Assembly (NCBI GenBank): GCA_016648135.1
Contig: JADDOH010010210.1
Coordinates: 24,631-88,630, forward strand
DNA from: Agrypnia vestita
Lineage: Eukaryota; Arthropoda; Insecta; Trichoptera; Phryganeidae
Reading direction: 5' to 3'
DNA length: 64,000 nt
Shown: piece after piece, positions 41,511 to 52,640 of the stretch
Position numbering within the stretch: position 1 is the first letter of the stretch
Layout of the letters: the number at the start of each line of letters is the position of its first letter
The notes under the pieces: generated by a model
What the model saw: only the letters and a program-made list of their open reading frames with translations
What the model was told of the DNA's origin: nothing
Database searches by the model: none
Program-made: the position numbers and the translations under genes

Positions 41511-42105
41511 ATTTTTTATTCTATCTCTTAGGTAAGCAGGTATCCGTTTCTATGTCACAATAAAACAGTCGGCATTTCCACTGTTTATTCTAGACCCTTC
41601 TAGTTATTTCTAATTTACCGTAAAACGTCCAGAGTGCTGAGAAATTCTCGATTGCGTATAATTCTCACTGTTTCAACAGTCTCGCGACAATATTGACACA
41701 TAGTAAAATGCTTATTGTTATAGAACAGTGACGACAAGAAATGGCAAGACGTCATGAATTCAGTCCCTCGGATGTCGGTCGCTAGTCGTCCGATTTCCGC
41801 AACTCCTCAGCTGGGTTTATCAATATTCAGCAAACGATTTTGTGTCGTACGGCTTTCGGTCAGGCGTATTTTCTACCGGCAGCGGGCACGTACGGCTTTA
41901 TTAGCGGTTGTCAATCATATCGACTCCAGGTCATCTGTAGTCACTTATTAATACTTACTTAACAGTCTATGAACATAATACATTGTATGCATTAAGCGAA
42001 CAGTCATAAAATACTATTGACGCGGAACACACAAAATTAATAATGTACTAGCGACTGTACTCGACTACCAGAACGCATCTGCTTGCGTATTCCGTCTCGT
42101 ATAAC
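41511..42105. other. No gene seen
   Basis: 41740-41950 is GC-balanced with a 65-codon open frame, no domain. The rest is AT-rich. Confidence 0.45.
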
Positions 42106-42109
42106 TAAA

Positions 42110-42899
42110 AGTCATGCAGGTTTTGCCGTGGAAACTGCAGCTACTAACTACTAACTGCCTCTTTAATTCCCCACTGCAAAGGCTTCCTAGACTAGCAAAC
42201 AGAGACGAGCAACTTGACGTCTTTGCCAATAACTGTATAATATTCAAACATATATTAAAAGCTGTATTTTTCATTTTTATGTATTTATGTATTTATGTTT
42301 ATGTATTTAACGCCTTTATGGGCTTTTACAAATATACAGAATATAAATTTAAAAAAATAACATAAGACAGATAAAAGGTACAAATAATAATAGTTAAAAG
42401 GTAAAATAATAATACAGAAAAACATAAGACAGATAAATAATAATACAGTTAAAGGTACAAATAATAATACTTAAAAGGTAAAATAATAATACAGAAATAC
42501 ATAAATATATATTTTTTTAAGTATTAAAAGATTACTATGATTTGTCAAATTAGACTTAAATAATTGATTTGTATTTGTTTTGATTGTTGGTTGAGTGAGA
42601 TAACTAACTGTTATGTAATTTTTTTATCATATTATGACTTTCAAAGCTTGTGCTATTGCTTTTCAATCTATATTATTACTTTTTTATTTTTGAATTACTA
42701 TTACATTATGTTTTCCTTATGCTTCTGTTTGTTACACACTTGCTTTTTACTTTATATTATATTTATCTTTATATATTTGTATCTGTATTTTAAGTATTAT
42801 CTTTCCACTTTTTGTCATTATTATTTTCACATGTTATTATTTTCTTTAAACTATATATTCTATAAATTACACTTTACCTGTAAAAGCCCCGTAATATGA
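42110..42899 (+). mobile_element. LINE 3' end (SPLQRLPRLANR family), copy 2, with nested inverted piece
   Basis: FNSPLQRLPRLANRDEQLDV then FANNCIIFKHILKA, interrupted at about 42268. The host LINE resumes near 42522 ('tattaaaagattactatg', cf. 37336). The insert (42268-42520) is an inverted 3' end of a related LINE ('cgcctttatgggcttttaca' is the complement of the 3' untranslated end). The host copy is cut at 42899 by the fold-back element next to it. Confidence 0.65.
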
Positions 42900-43026
42900 C
42901 AGAAAATAAGTCAGAAATATTGAAAAAAAAATTAACCTTTGATGTCACTTACCTGTAAAGAATTTTTTCTATCCTAAATTGAATGATGAAGACTTCCTCG
43001 AAGTTTTTGCTACGAAACACCCTGTA
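42900..43026. repeat. Half of an ACAGGGTG-type fold-back
   Basis: 'aaataagtcagaaatattga' to 'gctacgaaacaccctgta' is the right half of the type seen complete at 49908-50420. The left half is missing. Confidence 0.55.
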
Positions 43027-43254
43027 CAATCAAAAATGGTAAAGTGACCTTTATTACAACATCGAAGACATAGGTGAGTCGTGTAAAATTTATTTTAACA
43101 TAAAATTTGCTTATCAAGAAAAAATACTGTATGCCGGGTAACGCAAACATCAAATAGCACTTGACAAATTATTACAATATATGTATAATGATAGATAGGT
43201 TATCGTTCTGTATACGCTTGCCTCCCAGGAACGGTAAATCGTCGCTGTATAAAC
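43027..43254. other. Spacer
   Basis: Unmatched. Confidence 0.4.
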
Positions 43255-43694
43255 AGGGTATACCAGAACTAACAGCAGAAACTTGTCAGGTAGATTCCTG
43301 ACTATGTTATGAGTAAAATATTAAAGCAACCATGGCCTAATATCAATAGTTATGGAGATATGCAATATCAAAGTTTGCATTTTTTAAAAATATTTCTTAC
43401 TTACTTTTTGCAAAGAGTGGAACTATCATTACAGTAACTTATGTCGATTGTGAAAAATTCTTTCACTTTAATACAAGTCGAATAAAATGATAAAAACCTT
43501 GCAAAAATTGAAAAACTTATTTTTTTACAAGGTTTTTATCATTTTATGATATGGAAAAAAAATGCAAACTTTGGTATTGCATATCTCCATAACTATTGAT
43601 ATTAGGTCATTGTTGCTTGAACATTTTAGACACATAACATAGGCTGTAATCTACCGGCCAAGTTTCTGCTGTTAGCTCTGGTACACCCTGTATA
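43255..43694. mobile_element. ACAGGGTG-type fold-back, complete copy
   Basis: Left 'acagggtataccagaactaa' (43255) faces right 'gctctggtacaccctgta' (43677-43694). 'tattgatattaggtcat' and 'atggcctaatatcaatag' also face each other. The two halves mirror around a central 'aaaaacttattttttt' at about 43515. Length about 440 bp. No coding content. Confidence 0.8.
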
Positions 43695-43923
43695 ATTAAT
43701 CCTGTGTGCCGTTTTAGTACATTCTGAGATAAACGAATGAAACTGTTTTAAAAAATAATTGCACAGACAAAATTTATAAAAAATATTTTATATAATTACT
43801 AGGCAGACTTTACAGATGAACGGCAATGTTTTTTTATAGTAAATCTCCATTATTTATATGAAAAATTGACAAGTTGATTGGTTCATCTCAGAATGTACTA
43901 AACGGCACTTTGGCTTTATTATA
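43695..43923. other. Spacer with local inverted pair
   Basis: 'gtgccgttttagtacattct' (43707) faces 'gaatgtactaaacggcac' (43893-43910), so this 200-bp spacer is itself bounded by an inverted repeat and may be a small fold-back. Confidence 0.55.
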
Positions 43924-44853
43924 CAGGGTGTACCAGAGCTGGTAGCAGAAACTTGACAGGTAGATTAGACTATGTTATGAGTCTAAAATGTTCAAGCAAC
44001 TATGACCTAATATCAATAGTTATGGAGATATGCAATATCAATGTTTGCATTTTTTTCGATATTTCTGACTTATTTTTTGCAAAAAGTTAAATTATCATTA
44101 CAGTAACTTATATCGACTATGAAAAATTCATTTGCTTCAATACAACATAAAATGATAAAAACCTTGTAAAAAAATAACTTTTTTAAATTTTTGCCAGTTT
44201 TTAATTTATTTTATTTTAAATTATTTAATTTAACTTTTTATTATTTTATATATAATTTTAATTTAATTTTTTTTATTTTAATTTTTTTTATTTAAATTAT
44301 CATTACAGTAACTTATATCGTCTATGAAAAATTCATTTGCTTCAATACAACTTAAAATGATAAAAACCTTGTAAAAAATAACTTTTTTAAAGTTTTGCCA
44401 GTTTTTAATTTTTTTTATTTTAAATTTTTTAATTTAATTTTTTATTATTTTATATATAATTTTAATTTAATTTTTATTTTAATTTTTTTTATTTAAATTA
44501 TCATTACAGTAACTTATATCGTCTATGAAAAATTCATTTGCTTCAATACAACATAAAATGATAAAACCCTTGTAAAAAAAAAAACTTTTTTAAATTTTTG
44601 CAAGTTTTATCATTTTATTCGATTTGGTATTAAAGCGAATAAATTGTTCATAATCGACATACGGTACTGTAATGATAGTTTAACTGTTTGCAAAAAATAA
44701 GTCAGAATTATTGAAAAAAAATACAAACTTTGATATTGCATATCTCGATACCTATTGAGATTAGGCCATGATTGCTTGAACATTTTAGACTAATAACATA
44801 GTCAGGAATCTACCTGCCAAGTTTCTGCTGCTAGCTCTGGTACACCCCGCATA
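43924..44853. mobile_element. ACAGGGTG-type fold-back with tandem expansion
   Basis: Ends 'acagggtgtaccagagctgg' (43924) and 'gctagctctggtacaccccg' (44830-44849) are inverted. Compared with 43255-43694 it is about 490 bp longer because an internal unit starting 'atcattacagtaacttatat' is repeated at 44094, 44299 and 44500. Confidence 0.8.
44094..44600. repeat. Tandem repeat, about 2.5 units of 201-205 bp
   Basis: Unit starts at 44094, 44299 and 44500. Each contains 'tgaaaaattcatttgcttca', 'gataaaaaccttgtaaaaa' and long T-rich stretches. It arose inside the fold-back element. Confidence 0.8.
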
Positions 44854-44959
44854 CACAGCGACGATATTATGTTTAAATTATCAGTTTAAAAAAATATATT
44901 TGTAACTAGGAGAGAAAAGTCAGCCATGGCTATAAAATGGAAAAAAAAACAAAGAATAA

Positions 44960-45335
44960 AGTGGAATATAAAAAATATTTTTAATTCCTGAGCACTCTCT
45001 ACAAGATACAAATCAGTGAAACTCGGGTAATTATACTATACATGTCTCACAGATACGAAGCCATTTATATGGGAGAGAGGTATGGAGGGTTCGGGCATTT
45101 ATAGGACTTACGACCTGTCATTGGCTGGCTTAGGTGATCGCTTTTCACAATGTAACGTTCACGATTCCACCCATGACCGACAACCGTACCTATCAAATTC
45201 GGAAAGTTGTATAAATGGTATTTACGTACCTGGCTTCATTTTATTTAATTAATTATCACGAACTACGCTATCGCCATCTATGGTTGAAATTTGTCATTCC
45301 CACGAAACTGTATATAGATGTCGCCGCTGGTAATG
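44960..45335 (+). repeat. GTGATCAC repeat family (M), copy 8
   Basis: 'catgtctcacagatacgaag', 'ataggacttacgacctgtca', 'ggctggcttaggtgatcgct' and 'cacaatgtaacgttcacgat' are in family order. It extends 3' to 'gccatctatggttgaaattt', the longest copy here. Confidence 0.65.
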
Positions 45336-45452
45336 AAACGTAAAAAATTATGTTGGCATAAATGACATTCATCTCAATTGTAAACATACGTACTAGAATA
45401 CGCCAAAAAATTATTTAATATTTTTTTAATGATTCTGTAATTGTGTTCCTGA
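45336..45452. other. Spacer
   Basis: Unmatched. Confidence 0.4.
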
Positions 45453-45628
45453 TAAGCTTTCAACTTATTTTTTTTTTACGCTTCAACAGGCCAAGAGGCC
45501 CAATTACAGAAGCGAGACACATCGCAAAACACCCAGGCTTAAGTAAATCATTAATTGAGACCTCATCGGGAATCGTACCTCGGTGTGAAAAGCCAGTGTC
45601 ATCCGCACTGAGCTACCAGGATCGCCAT
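45453..45628 (-). mobile_element. tRNA-derived SINE (family P), copy 2, minus strand
   Basis: On the minus strand: A box TAGCTCAGTGCGG, B box GGTACGATTCC, then 'gcctgggtgttttgcgatg' and 'cgcttctgtaattgggcct', ending in an A-rich tail (plus-strand poly-T, 45469-45478). It has better kept promoter boxes than the 13-kb copy. Confidence 0.75.
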
Positions 45629-45787
45629 ACTCATATAGTCATCAATATTTTTAATAAGAATATTAGATTTCATTCCACGAACGAGTACGTATTTCTCTGT
45701 GAAGATGTGTTTTGCTGTCATAAATTGTAAAAAAGATTAAGGATTTAATGGTATAGACTAGACTAAAAAAATTATACAAAGTGTCAG

Positions 45788-46327
45788 GCTAACGCCGGCC
45801 GCACACTGGATGCGTTATCGTACGAAATTGAGTAGTACGTGTACGTACGAATACGCAAGCACATTCCTGACCTTCGAAGTAGTATCGAACATCGTTTACT
45901 GTACACGACTATAGACGCGACGTCCGACACGATCCGGATTTGTTCGGAAATTTTTGCGATTCGTACGATGGATATTGAAAATTTGTCAATTTGATACATG
46001 ACCACTGATTATTTGTATAATGATGTACTTCGAACAAAAAACCTTTTAAATATTTCTCCGATGTTATGAGCTCTCGTTGCACTTTGATTCTCCCCAGAAT
46101 TTGTGAATCTATTAGATAGATAGTCATGAAATTTGTCATTATTTCAGTCTGCCATAATAGAGTTTTCCAGAAGATGCAGATTATTCATTTGGCACAAACG
46201 TTATTGGAGAAATGCGAAAAGCAACTGATCGTAACCAACGCAAGACGCAATCAATGTGCGCGCTCCATGGGTACGAAAATAATCGTACGAATACGTAATA
46301 ATTCGTATCCAAAGTGCGGCCGGCCAA
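45788..46327. mobile_element. GC-rich-ended non-autonomous DNA element
   Basis: 'gccggccgcacactggatgc' (45794) faces 'gtatccaaagtgcggccggc' (46306-46325). 'cgtacgaatacg' words are mirrored inside the ends. Length about 535 bp. The interior has no transposase. The left end is preceded by TAA. Confidence 0.65.
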
Positions 46328-46331
46328 AGAC

Positions 46332-46476
46332 CGGCACCACACACGCGGATCTTGTGCCGCGTCTCTTCGGTCGCGGAACGCCGCTACATTTCTTTCCGTA
46401 CAATGTGCGCTTATCAAACACACTACGCGGATGAACGACCGACCCATTTGCTTCCGCGTATTGTGGCGCCGGCCTA
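46332..46476. mobile_element. Second GC-rich-ended MITE, 145 bp
   Basis: 'gaccggcaccacacacgcgg' (46329) faces 'ccgcgtattgtggcgccggc' (46454-46473). It is followed by TAA. Its ends resemble those of the preceding element (both GCCGGC..CACA), so the two may be one composite or neighbouring relatives. Confidence 0.6.
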
Positions 46477-46677
46477 ACGCAACAAAAAAAGTGATACTTA
46501 CCGACTCATTTGCAAGGATAACAAGCGCCAACGTTGGTTCTGAAAATTTGCCAATGGTAAGTTTGTCTTATCTGAGTTTTATCAAGGTGGTCAACCTGCT
46601 GAATTATAAAATGATATTTTAAAATCACTGGTTAAAATAAAGCCAGATCTATGATTGACTTTGTAAGAAATTGCTGA

Positions 46678-46869
46678 ATGACATCTTCACTAAATTGGAA
46701 AGGTGACCTTACTGCATATGATATAAGAAAAAATAATGTACTTCTGCCACACCCACCGTATTCACCTGATATCGGTTTAACCGAACGTTTTATCGATGAA
46801 TTAAAAATTTACAGAAGAGATAGCAAAAGGTTTTGGATAATGATGGCGATCAAATTATTGATTAAATAA
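46678..46869 (+). pseudogene. Possible mariner transposase C-terminal scrap
   Basis: The frame has NNVLLPHPPYSPDIGLTERF followed by IDELKIYRRD. LLPHPPYSPD is the mariner segment before the third catalytic Asp, but what follows is not mariner-like. No terminal repeats. Weak. Confidence 0.35.
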
Positions 46870-47221
46870 ATAAATGAAGTCACAATATGTGTACTTTGAA
46901 ATAAGTGATTACTTATGAGTATATATAATTGAATCAAAAATATTGTTACGAGATTGTAGAAACGGAAAGAAATACACGTAATCGTTGGTTTTACTCTCTG
47001 CAGTCTGCACATTGTCTGGAATACACGGGAATAAATCTGAAACTTCTCGATTATACTAGAAACTCCGCGAAATGGCGACAGAACCCCTGCGCAGAACAGT
47101 TTTTGTGGTGGCGTTCAGCGATTAAACCGAAAAAGCTAAACCAGAGACAAAAATCGAAGCGGTGATCCAGTGATGGTAGAGATGTGAACACGGAATACGT
47201 GTCACATCAATATTATTACTA
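46870..47221. other. No gene seen
   Basis: Open frame 46929-47165 shows no domain. Confidence 0.4.
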
Positions 47222-47348
47222 TTTTCAAACTAAGCTAAACGCTTGTGCTATGAAAATAGGACTAACTTGCTAGTCTGGAGTGAGGTTCGAACCCGCGACC
47301 TTTGCATCACGAGGCGAGTGTCCTTACCACAAGACCAACAAGCTACTC
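47222..47348 (-). mobile_element. tRNA-derived SINE (family Q), copy 2, minus strand
   Basis: On the minus strand: 'agcttgttggtcttgtggta', B box GGTTCGAACCTC, 'agcaagttagtcctatttt' and 'gcgtttagcttagtttg', with an (ATA)n-like tail. Same body as 18538-18668. Confidence 0.75.
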
Positions 47349-47700
47349 AATAAATAAAGGGAGTACCTATCGAGCGTTCATAGTGAATAAAGTGTCCAAC
47401 AGACGTGCGAATATTCTGGAAAGACGAGTATAGTGTTACTCAGACGAGTGATTAGTGACGATCAGTGCGAAATTGCGCTAATAAAGAATAGTGCTCTAAT
47501 GAAATGAAATGAATTTTAAATGTTTCATTTGTCTACTGCCGCCACGATACCGCGACAATATATAAGAATTTTGCGATTGAAGCCAAGTAGGATGGAATGA
47601 CATTTGATAACTTAGGCCTCGGCATGACATGTTGAAAATATTTTTAAGAATTCTGAGAAAGGTAATGCATACAAATATATACCTAAGTTGCGCAGTGAAA
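47349..47700. other. No gene seen
   Basis: 47430-47510 partly resembles 32960-33050. No class. Confidence 0.35.
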
Positions 47701-47896
47701 CTTTAATAGATAATATTTAATCTAGCGATGATCTACAGAGGCCGGGGCTTTGACTTATCATTTTGTTGTAGGAAAAATGCATAGATTTATTGAAAGTGTC
47801 GTATCGAAACTTTAAAAGATAATATTTAATCTAGTGATGATCTACAGAGGACGGGGCTTTGACTTATCATTTTGTTGTAGGAAAAATGCATAGATT
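47701..47896. repeat. 109-bp tandem duplication, target of LINE insertion
   Basis: Unit 1 47701-47809, unit 2 from 47810. Both contain 'gataatatttaatctag', 'ggggctttgacttatcattt' and 'gtaggaaaaatgcatagattt'. Unit 2 is interrupted by the LINE and continues at 49097 ('attgaaagtatcg', cf. 47789). Confidence 0.85.
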
Positions 47897-48709
47897 TTTA
47901 AACCAATTTCTAGTATTTACGATTCGTTCAATCTACAAGATGATTTGCTAGGGTTAGATAATAATTATTGTAAATTAAATAAACTTGATTTGAATCCCTC
48001 AAAATGTTCTTGTGTAGTTTTCACACGCAAAAAGAATATAATACCATTTAACTATATACTAAAAGGAGAACAATTAGAAACAGCTACATCAATCAGAGAT
48101 TTAGGGGTGATCAATGATAGAAAATTATTATATGATGAACATATCGATTCTATTATAAGTAAGGCTTATAGGGCTTTAGGTTTCATCATGAGAATGTCTA
48201 AAGATTTTAAGTGTGTAAAGACATTGAAAGTACTTTACTGCACTTTTGTCAGAAGCAAACTCGAGTATGCAACGCAAGTATGGAACCCCCAGTATATGAT
48301 CTATGTAAATCGCTTGGAACAAATTCAAAAAAAAATTATTCGCTTTCTCAACTTTAAATTCAATTGCGTTTCTGACGATTATGACAGTTCATGCAAAAAA
48401 TATCACATCCTACCTTTATACAGACGTCGGGAAATAGGTGATTTGATGTACCTACTAAAAATTGTATCAGGCAACGTCGACTGTCCTAAACTATTAAATA
48501 GACTAAAATTCCATGTTCCCTGTAGATCTCGTAGACACAACCCAGTCTTTCACATTGATTTTACCTCATCCAACTATCGTCGGAATTCATATTTCTTGAG
48601 GGTATGCGATGCATTCAATAAACTGATAAGATTATTGGATATTGATCTGTTCGAGTGCAGCCACACAAGATTAAGAAAAATTTTGAGTGCTGAATTTTTT
48701 TCCACGTAA
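47897..48709 (+). pseudogene. LINE reverse transcriptase, thumb and C-terminal part
   Basis: This is the longest intact coding piece in the window, about 270 codons with no internal stop. Order: IFKPISSIYDSFNLQDDLLG, NKLDLNPSKCSCVVFTRKKN (the LxxNxxKC block after the catalytic YxDD, which is missing), TSIRDLGVINDRKLLYDEHI, RSKLEYATQVWNPQYMIYVN, then YRRREIGDLMYLLKIVSGNV, and HNPVFHIDFTSSNYRRNSYF before the C-terminus. This is the standard order of jockey/CR1-like elements. Catalytic motifs were lost by 5' truncation, so it cannot act alone, but the open frame points to a recent insertion. Confidence 0.9.
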
Positions 48710-48731
48710 TAATTAAGTTTCTTTTTCTTTT

Positions 48732-48989
48732 GTTTAAATTTTTTATTCTTTCTTTCTATATAATTAATATGCCTTAGTATATCATAAATATTTATCATTA
48801 CTGACATATTTCTGTTTGTTTAAACTTCTTATTCTTTCTTTCTATATAATTAATATGCCTTAGTATATCATAAATATTTATCATTACTGACATATTTCTG
48901 TTTGTTTAAATTTTTTATTTTTTCTTTCTATATAATTAATATGCCTTAGTATATCATAAATATTTATCATTACTGACATATTTCTAAAT
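48732..48989. repeat. Three tandem 86-bp units in the LINE 3' UTR
   Basis: Units begin gtttaaa at 48732, 48818 and 48904. Each contains 'tatataattaatatgcctta' and 'catttatcattactgacat'-like text. Nearly identical, so a recent or converted triplication. Confidence 0.9.
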
Positions 48990-49207
48990 GTGGAGACCTG
49001 TAATTGGCCATCTATATTGTATCAATGTTTTCTATGCTTTTTTTTGTGCTGTTGGTCTTCCATAAACATTAAATAAATAAATAAATAAATAGATTTATTG
49101 AAAGTATCGTTAATTAATATGGTTACACTGTGGTGCAAAATGGTTATTTCATTTTAGATTAATTTTAATTACACAACTTTGTATTAACCACTTAACTAGT
49201 AACTTTA

Positions 49208-49247
49208 CGTCTACCGGTTTCGATACCACCGTATCTTCATCGGGATG
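49208..49247 (-). ncRNA. Hammerhead-like ribozyme motif, minus strand
   Basis: On the minus strand: CATC, CCGATGA (second core base U changed to C), extra A, GATAC-GGTG-GTATC stem II, GAAA, CC/GG stem III, T-A, GACG closing stem I with one mismatch. A single motif, not an inverted pair. Same subfamily as 25084 and 56119. Confidence 0.5.
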
Positions 49248-49259
49248 GACGCAAACTAA

Positions 49260-49906
49260 CTATCCATTGTCTATTCTAGCAAATAAATCAATTTTTGAGC
49301 GGGGGCGTGGCTACAGCTATGGTGGGGGTAATTGAGAAGTGGACGCCGAAATGGGGGAACATGTCAAGTAACGGGCTATTCAGAATTATATTTTGTCACG
49401 AAAATCGTGTCAAGTGGAAAAGGTACCACCCATCAACATGTATACCTGAGGGACTGCACCGCTCGAAACCAGTCATTACAATCGTACAAAACATTTTTGA
49501 ACACACTGTGATCCAAAAAATAGAGAAAATATTAATTTAAGACCCCAAACATATATGGATATCTGGTTGAATCTGAAAATATTAAAAATAAAACTGAATG
49601 CAATAAAAAACTCAAAACACATTTTTCAATATTAAATACTAGTGGTACCTAGATATAATTTATAATAGGCGGTTAGGAAGTGGAATGTTTTACGAAGGCC
49701 CTAAATTATATTCTCCTCAGTGGTCCTAGAGTGAAACCGAGCACAATTTGAATTTATATCGATGGGGAGGAGTAGGGTGGCCAGAGGGTGGGAAAAGGTA
49801 TCTATATTTTTCAGTCTTAAAGAGAAACTATACAAAATTTGATTTATATCCATTAAAGGCTGAAGTATGAAAGGAGAGGACAGACAGACATTCAGTTTTA
49901 TATAAA
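49260..49906. other. No gene; GC-rich patch
   Basis: 49295-49420 and 49735-49800 are G-rich. The 81-codon open frame has no domain. Confidence 0.45.
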
Positions 49907-49907
49907 T

Positions 49908-50420
49908 ATACAGGTGTCTCGTAGGTCAAAAACTTCGATGGAATCTTCTTCATTCAATTTTGAAAATATTCTTCACACTTTGGGTGAAATGTCGACAGTT
50001 TCGGAAATAAGCGACATCAATTCGTTTTAATTTTTTTCAATACTGCTAACGTATTTTCAGTAAAACGTCAAACTGTCAGTACCGTAACTGAAACTGAATA
50101 TCAAATTTCTTTCGCCTCAATATAAATTAAATAAAATGATCAAAACTTAACAAAAAAAAAAAATTCTATTTCTGTAAGGAATTTACTCATTTTATTTGAC
50201 TTGTATCAAAGTGAGATATTCAATATACATTACTTTCATTGTAGTCTAACGTTTCGCAAAAAATAAGCCAAAAATATATTTTTTAAATGCAAAATTTGAA
50301 TTAGCTTAGCTCCAAAGCTATGCACATTTCACCCAAAGTGTAAGAAATATTTTCTATTCAAAATTAAATGAGTAAGACTCCCCGAAGTTTTCGCTACTAG
50401 CTATGAGACCCTGTATATTT
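49908..50420. mobile_element. ACAGGGTG-related fold-back element
   Basis: Left 'acaggtgtctcgtaggtcaa' (49910) faces right 'gctatgagaccctgtatatt' (50398). 'ttcacactttgggtgaaatg' (49972) faces 'catttcacccaaagtgtaag' (50323). Mirror centre near 50150. No coding content. Confidence 0.75.
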
Positions 50421-50960
50421 AAGATACTATTATATTTATGCTCGATGATAGTACCTGAGACTCGCGCATTTTTTGCAGCTTATTTTTTTCTATTTGTTAA
50501 GAAAACGTTGCGAAGCCAATTATGACGTTCCGTAATAAAATTATTGCATAATTTATTATGCAAAGGTTGAGCTTCAAATACATTGCTTTGTTGTTTGTTT
50601 TAAGTTCATTCGAGATAGATTTTTGCGATACTTTTTCTGCCGTAAGAAATTGTTAGAGATGCTGCGATGTTCAAGATATTTAAAGCCGCTTTGTGAATGC
50701 GGGCGACCGCGACTTCCGCGCGCTGTTTGTAAGGCGAGTTTGTTCGTAAGTCGAAATAAAGTAGGTACGCGTCATATTACTACTGGCGCAACATTAAAGC
50801 AAAACTTTTTAGTTATTTATAAATGAAGAGATCGACATATTGTACGCCGCATATCGTGCGAAAATGTCGAATAAACTGTTAAATTATTTGAAGTACTTAG
50901 AGTTCATGTAATACAAGTTAAAATAAAGTAAAATAGCAATATCAAAACAAATTTCAAAAA
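50421..50960. other. No gene seen
   Basis: A 67-codon open frame with GC-rich centre (50690-50740), no domain. Confidence 0.45.
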
Positions 50961-50961
50961 C

Positions 50962-51262
50962 TAACCCTTAAAAACAAAGTTTATATTATACTCCTTTTCT
51001 CATTTCCTAGTTAAAACAGGTTTAGCTCATGCCCTACGCGTTGAGCTCGAGGCGACGCTACAAAATTGATCAATAAAAAAGAATCCAAAATTATACTACA
51101 ATTATTAATTTTTTTAAAGAAAAATTGTGAGATCATTTCTATCGTCGCCACGAGTCTGCCTGCAAAGTTTCAGCTCGATTGGATCACGGGAAAAGGGTTA
51201 AAAATCGATCCAAAGTTTTTTCGTCAGACAAGCAAGCAGACGCTTGACGAAAGACAGGGAGT
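50962..51262 (-). mobile_element. ACTCCCTTTC-ended repeat (R), copy 3
   Basis: 'actaacccttaaaaacaaag', 'tatactccttttctcattt', 'gtttcagctcgattggatca', 'gacagggagtaaaa'. Same orientation and length as copy 2. Confidence 0.65.
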
Positions 51263-51269
51263 AAAAAAA

Positions 51270-51345
51270 TTTCTGAATGCAGTCACCGAGGGTTATTAAT
51301 TTAGATGTACTGAATTAGATATTTTATAGGAAATATAGCCCTACT
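51270..51345. repeat. MITE (T) fragment
   Basis: 'tgaatgcagtcaccgagggt' then 'ttttataggaaatatagccc' is the left inner part of the T family. Ends are missing. Confidence 0.5.
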
Positions 51346-51459
51346 ATTTGCAATTATACTTTAAAATCATGCTCGTAAAATTTCACAAAGGCAAGGTAAA
51401 TTTTAAGCGTACACATAAACGCGGGTTACAAGGCTGGCAAATGCAACTAATTTTGAGGT

Positions 51460-51985
51460 TAAAAAAATGATGACATCTTTTGGACAAATACAGTTTGTTG
51501 TTGTTGTTGCTCCGCTTGTTTTTAACAAGTTGCCAAATAAAACAAAAGAAATTACAATACACAACCTTTTAAACACTTTACTAATTGTGTGCTATTTTCA
51601 AGTCTACATACACGATGATTCAATATCACTTTTCAACACACTACATACAGTTGTGCAGTAATGGCATATAAACCATTTTAAATATAAATAGGTACAGCAA
51701 TATTTTGTTATACATACATGGATATAATGTCGGACCTCCACGATGTCTGGGTGTTCTTAAAAGAGACCTGTTTCTTTGATGTCGAAGCGATAACCACGCA
51801 AACTAGTGATTGCAATCTGAAGTTTTGTCCAAAATATAAGTTTTTAATTAATATTATATGAAATAAGTAGTAATATTATTTTTAAAATTGGTAGAACTCA
51901 GTTTGTTTCACATACATCTACTAATTTCTTCATCCAAAGTATTCATATTGATTTAAAAGCAATACTTTCGTCACAATGATATAAA
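51460..51985 (+). repeat. LINE 3'-end repeat, copy 2 (partner at 1500-2215)
   Basis: Short coding scrap PLVFNKLPNKTKEITIHNLL (51515-51575) followed by the 3' untranslated region shared with 1790-2215. Confidence 0.5.
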
Positions 51986-52044
51986 TATTAACATTCGACA
52001 GATGTCTTGACATTTCTATATTTTGAGTGTTGGGGTACCAATCA

Positions 52045-52640
52045 CCAAATAATAACTAACTAACTAACCATCACGCCGTTTCCCCGCAGGGGTTGGCAGA
52101 GAGGATTGAACGCCACACTCTTCTATCCTGGCACACCACTTTTGCTTCGGCCACATTCATACATCTTCTACCTTCATACAAGTTCTACGGTTGTTGCGGC
52201 TTTTAAGAGGGGGCATCCTCAAACACTTGTTGTATCTGATCGTGCCAGGTCTTTTGCGGACGCCCTCTATTTCTGTTGCCTTCAACACTTGCCTCATATA
52301 TTTTCTTAACCATCCTTTCCTCGTTTATACGTTCCACATGATCAAAACCATCTCAGCACTCCTTTCTTTATTCTGTCTACCACACTGCAGCCAGCATTGC
52401 ATTCACGTCTAATTTGTTCATTCCTTACTCTATCGACCAAAGATTTTTCACACAAGCGTTTTAGTGACCGCATTTCTACCGCATTCAGTCTACTTTCATT
52501 CCTCTTTTGCCAATTCCGGGCTTCACTTCCATACATTAGGGTTGGCACTAGAACGCCATTATGTACCGCTAGTCTTGCTTCCTTTGACAGATTCTTATTA
52601 GCCATAATTGCATTTAGAGCACCAAATAATAATCTTGTTA
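52045..52640 (-). mobile_element. LINE 3' end, minus strand, (TTAG)n tail
   Basis: On the minus strand: NKNLSKEARLAVHNGVLVPT, RNWQKRNESRLNAVEMRSLK, LVDRVRNEQIRRECNAGCSV then VDRIKKGVLRWF (52605-52342). This is followed by a frameshifted region and GRPRKTWHDQI-like text (52270-52215), ending in (TTAG)n near 52060-52075. Same family as 11115, 25840 and 59150. Best preserved of the four over the N-terminal part. Confidence 0.8.

Larger units (their letters stand above)
47897..49088 (+). mobile_element. LINE 3' half with 8-bp TSD and triplicated 3' UTR segment
   Basis: ATAGATTT is duplicated at 47889-47896 and 49089-49096. The element has a reverse-transcriptase C-terminal frame, an 86-bp triplicated 3' untranslated region and an (AAAT)n tail (49068-49088). 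Truncation at the 5' end coincides with shared 'agattt', suggesting microhomology-assisted joining. Confidence 0.85.
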
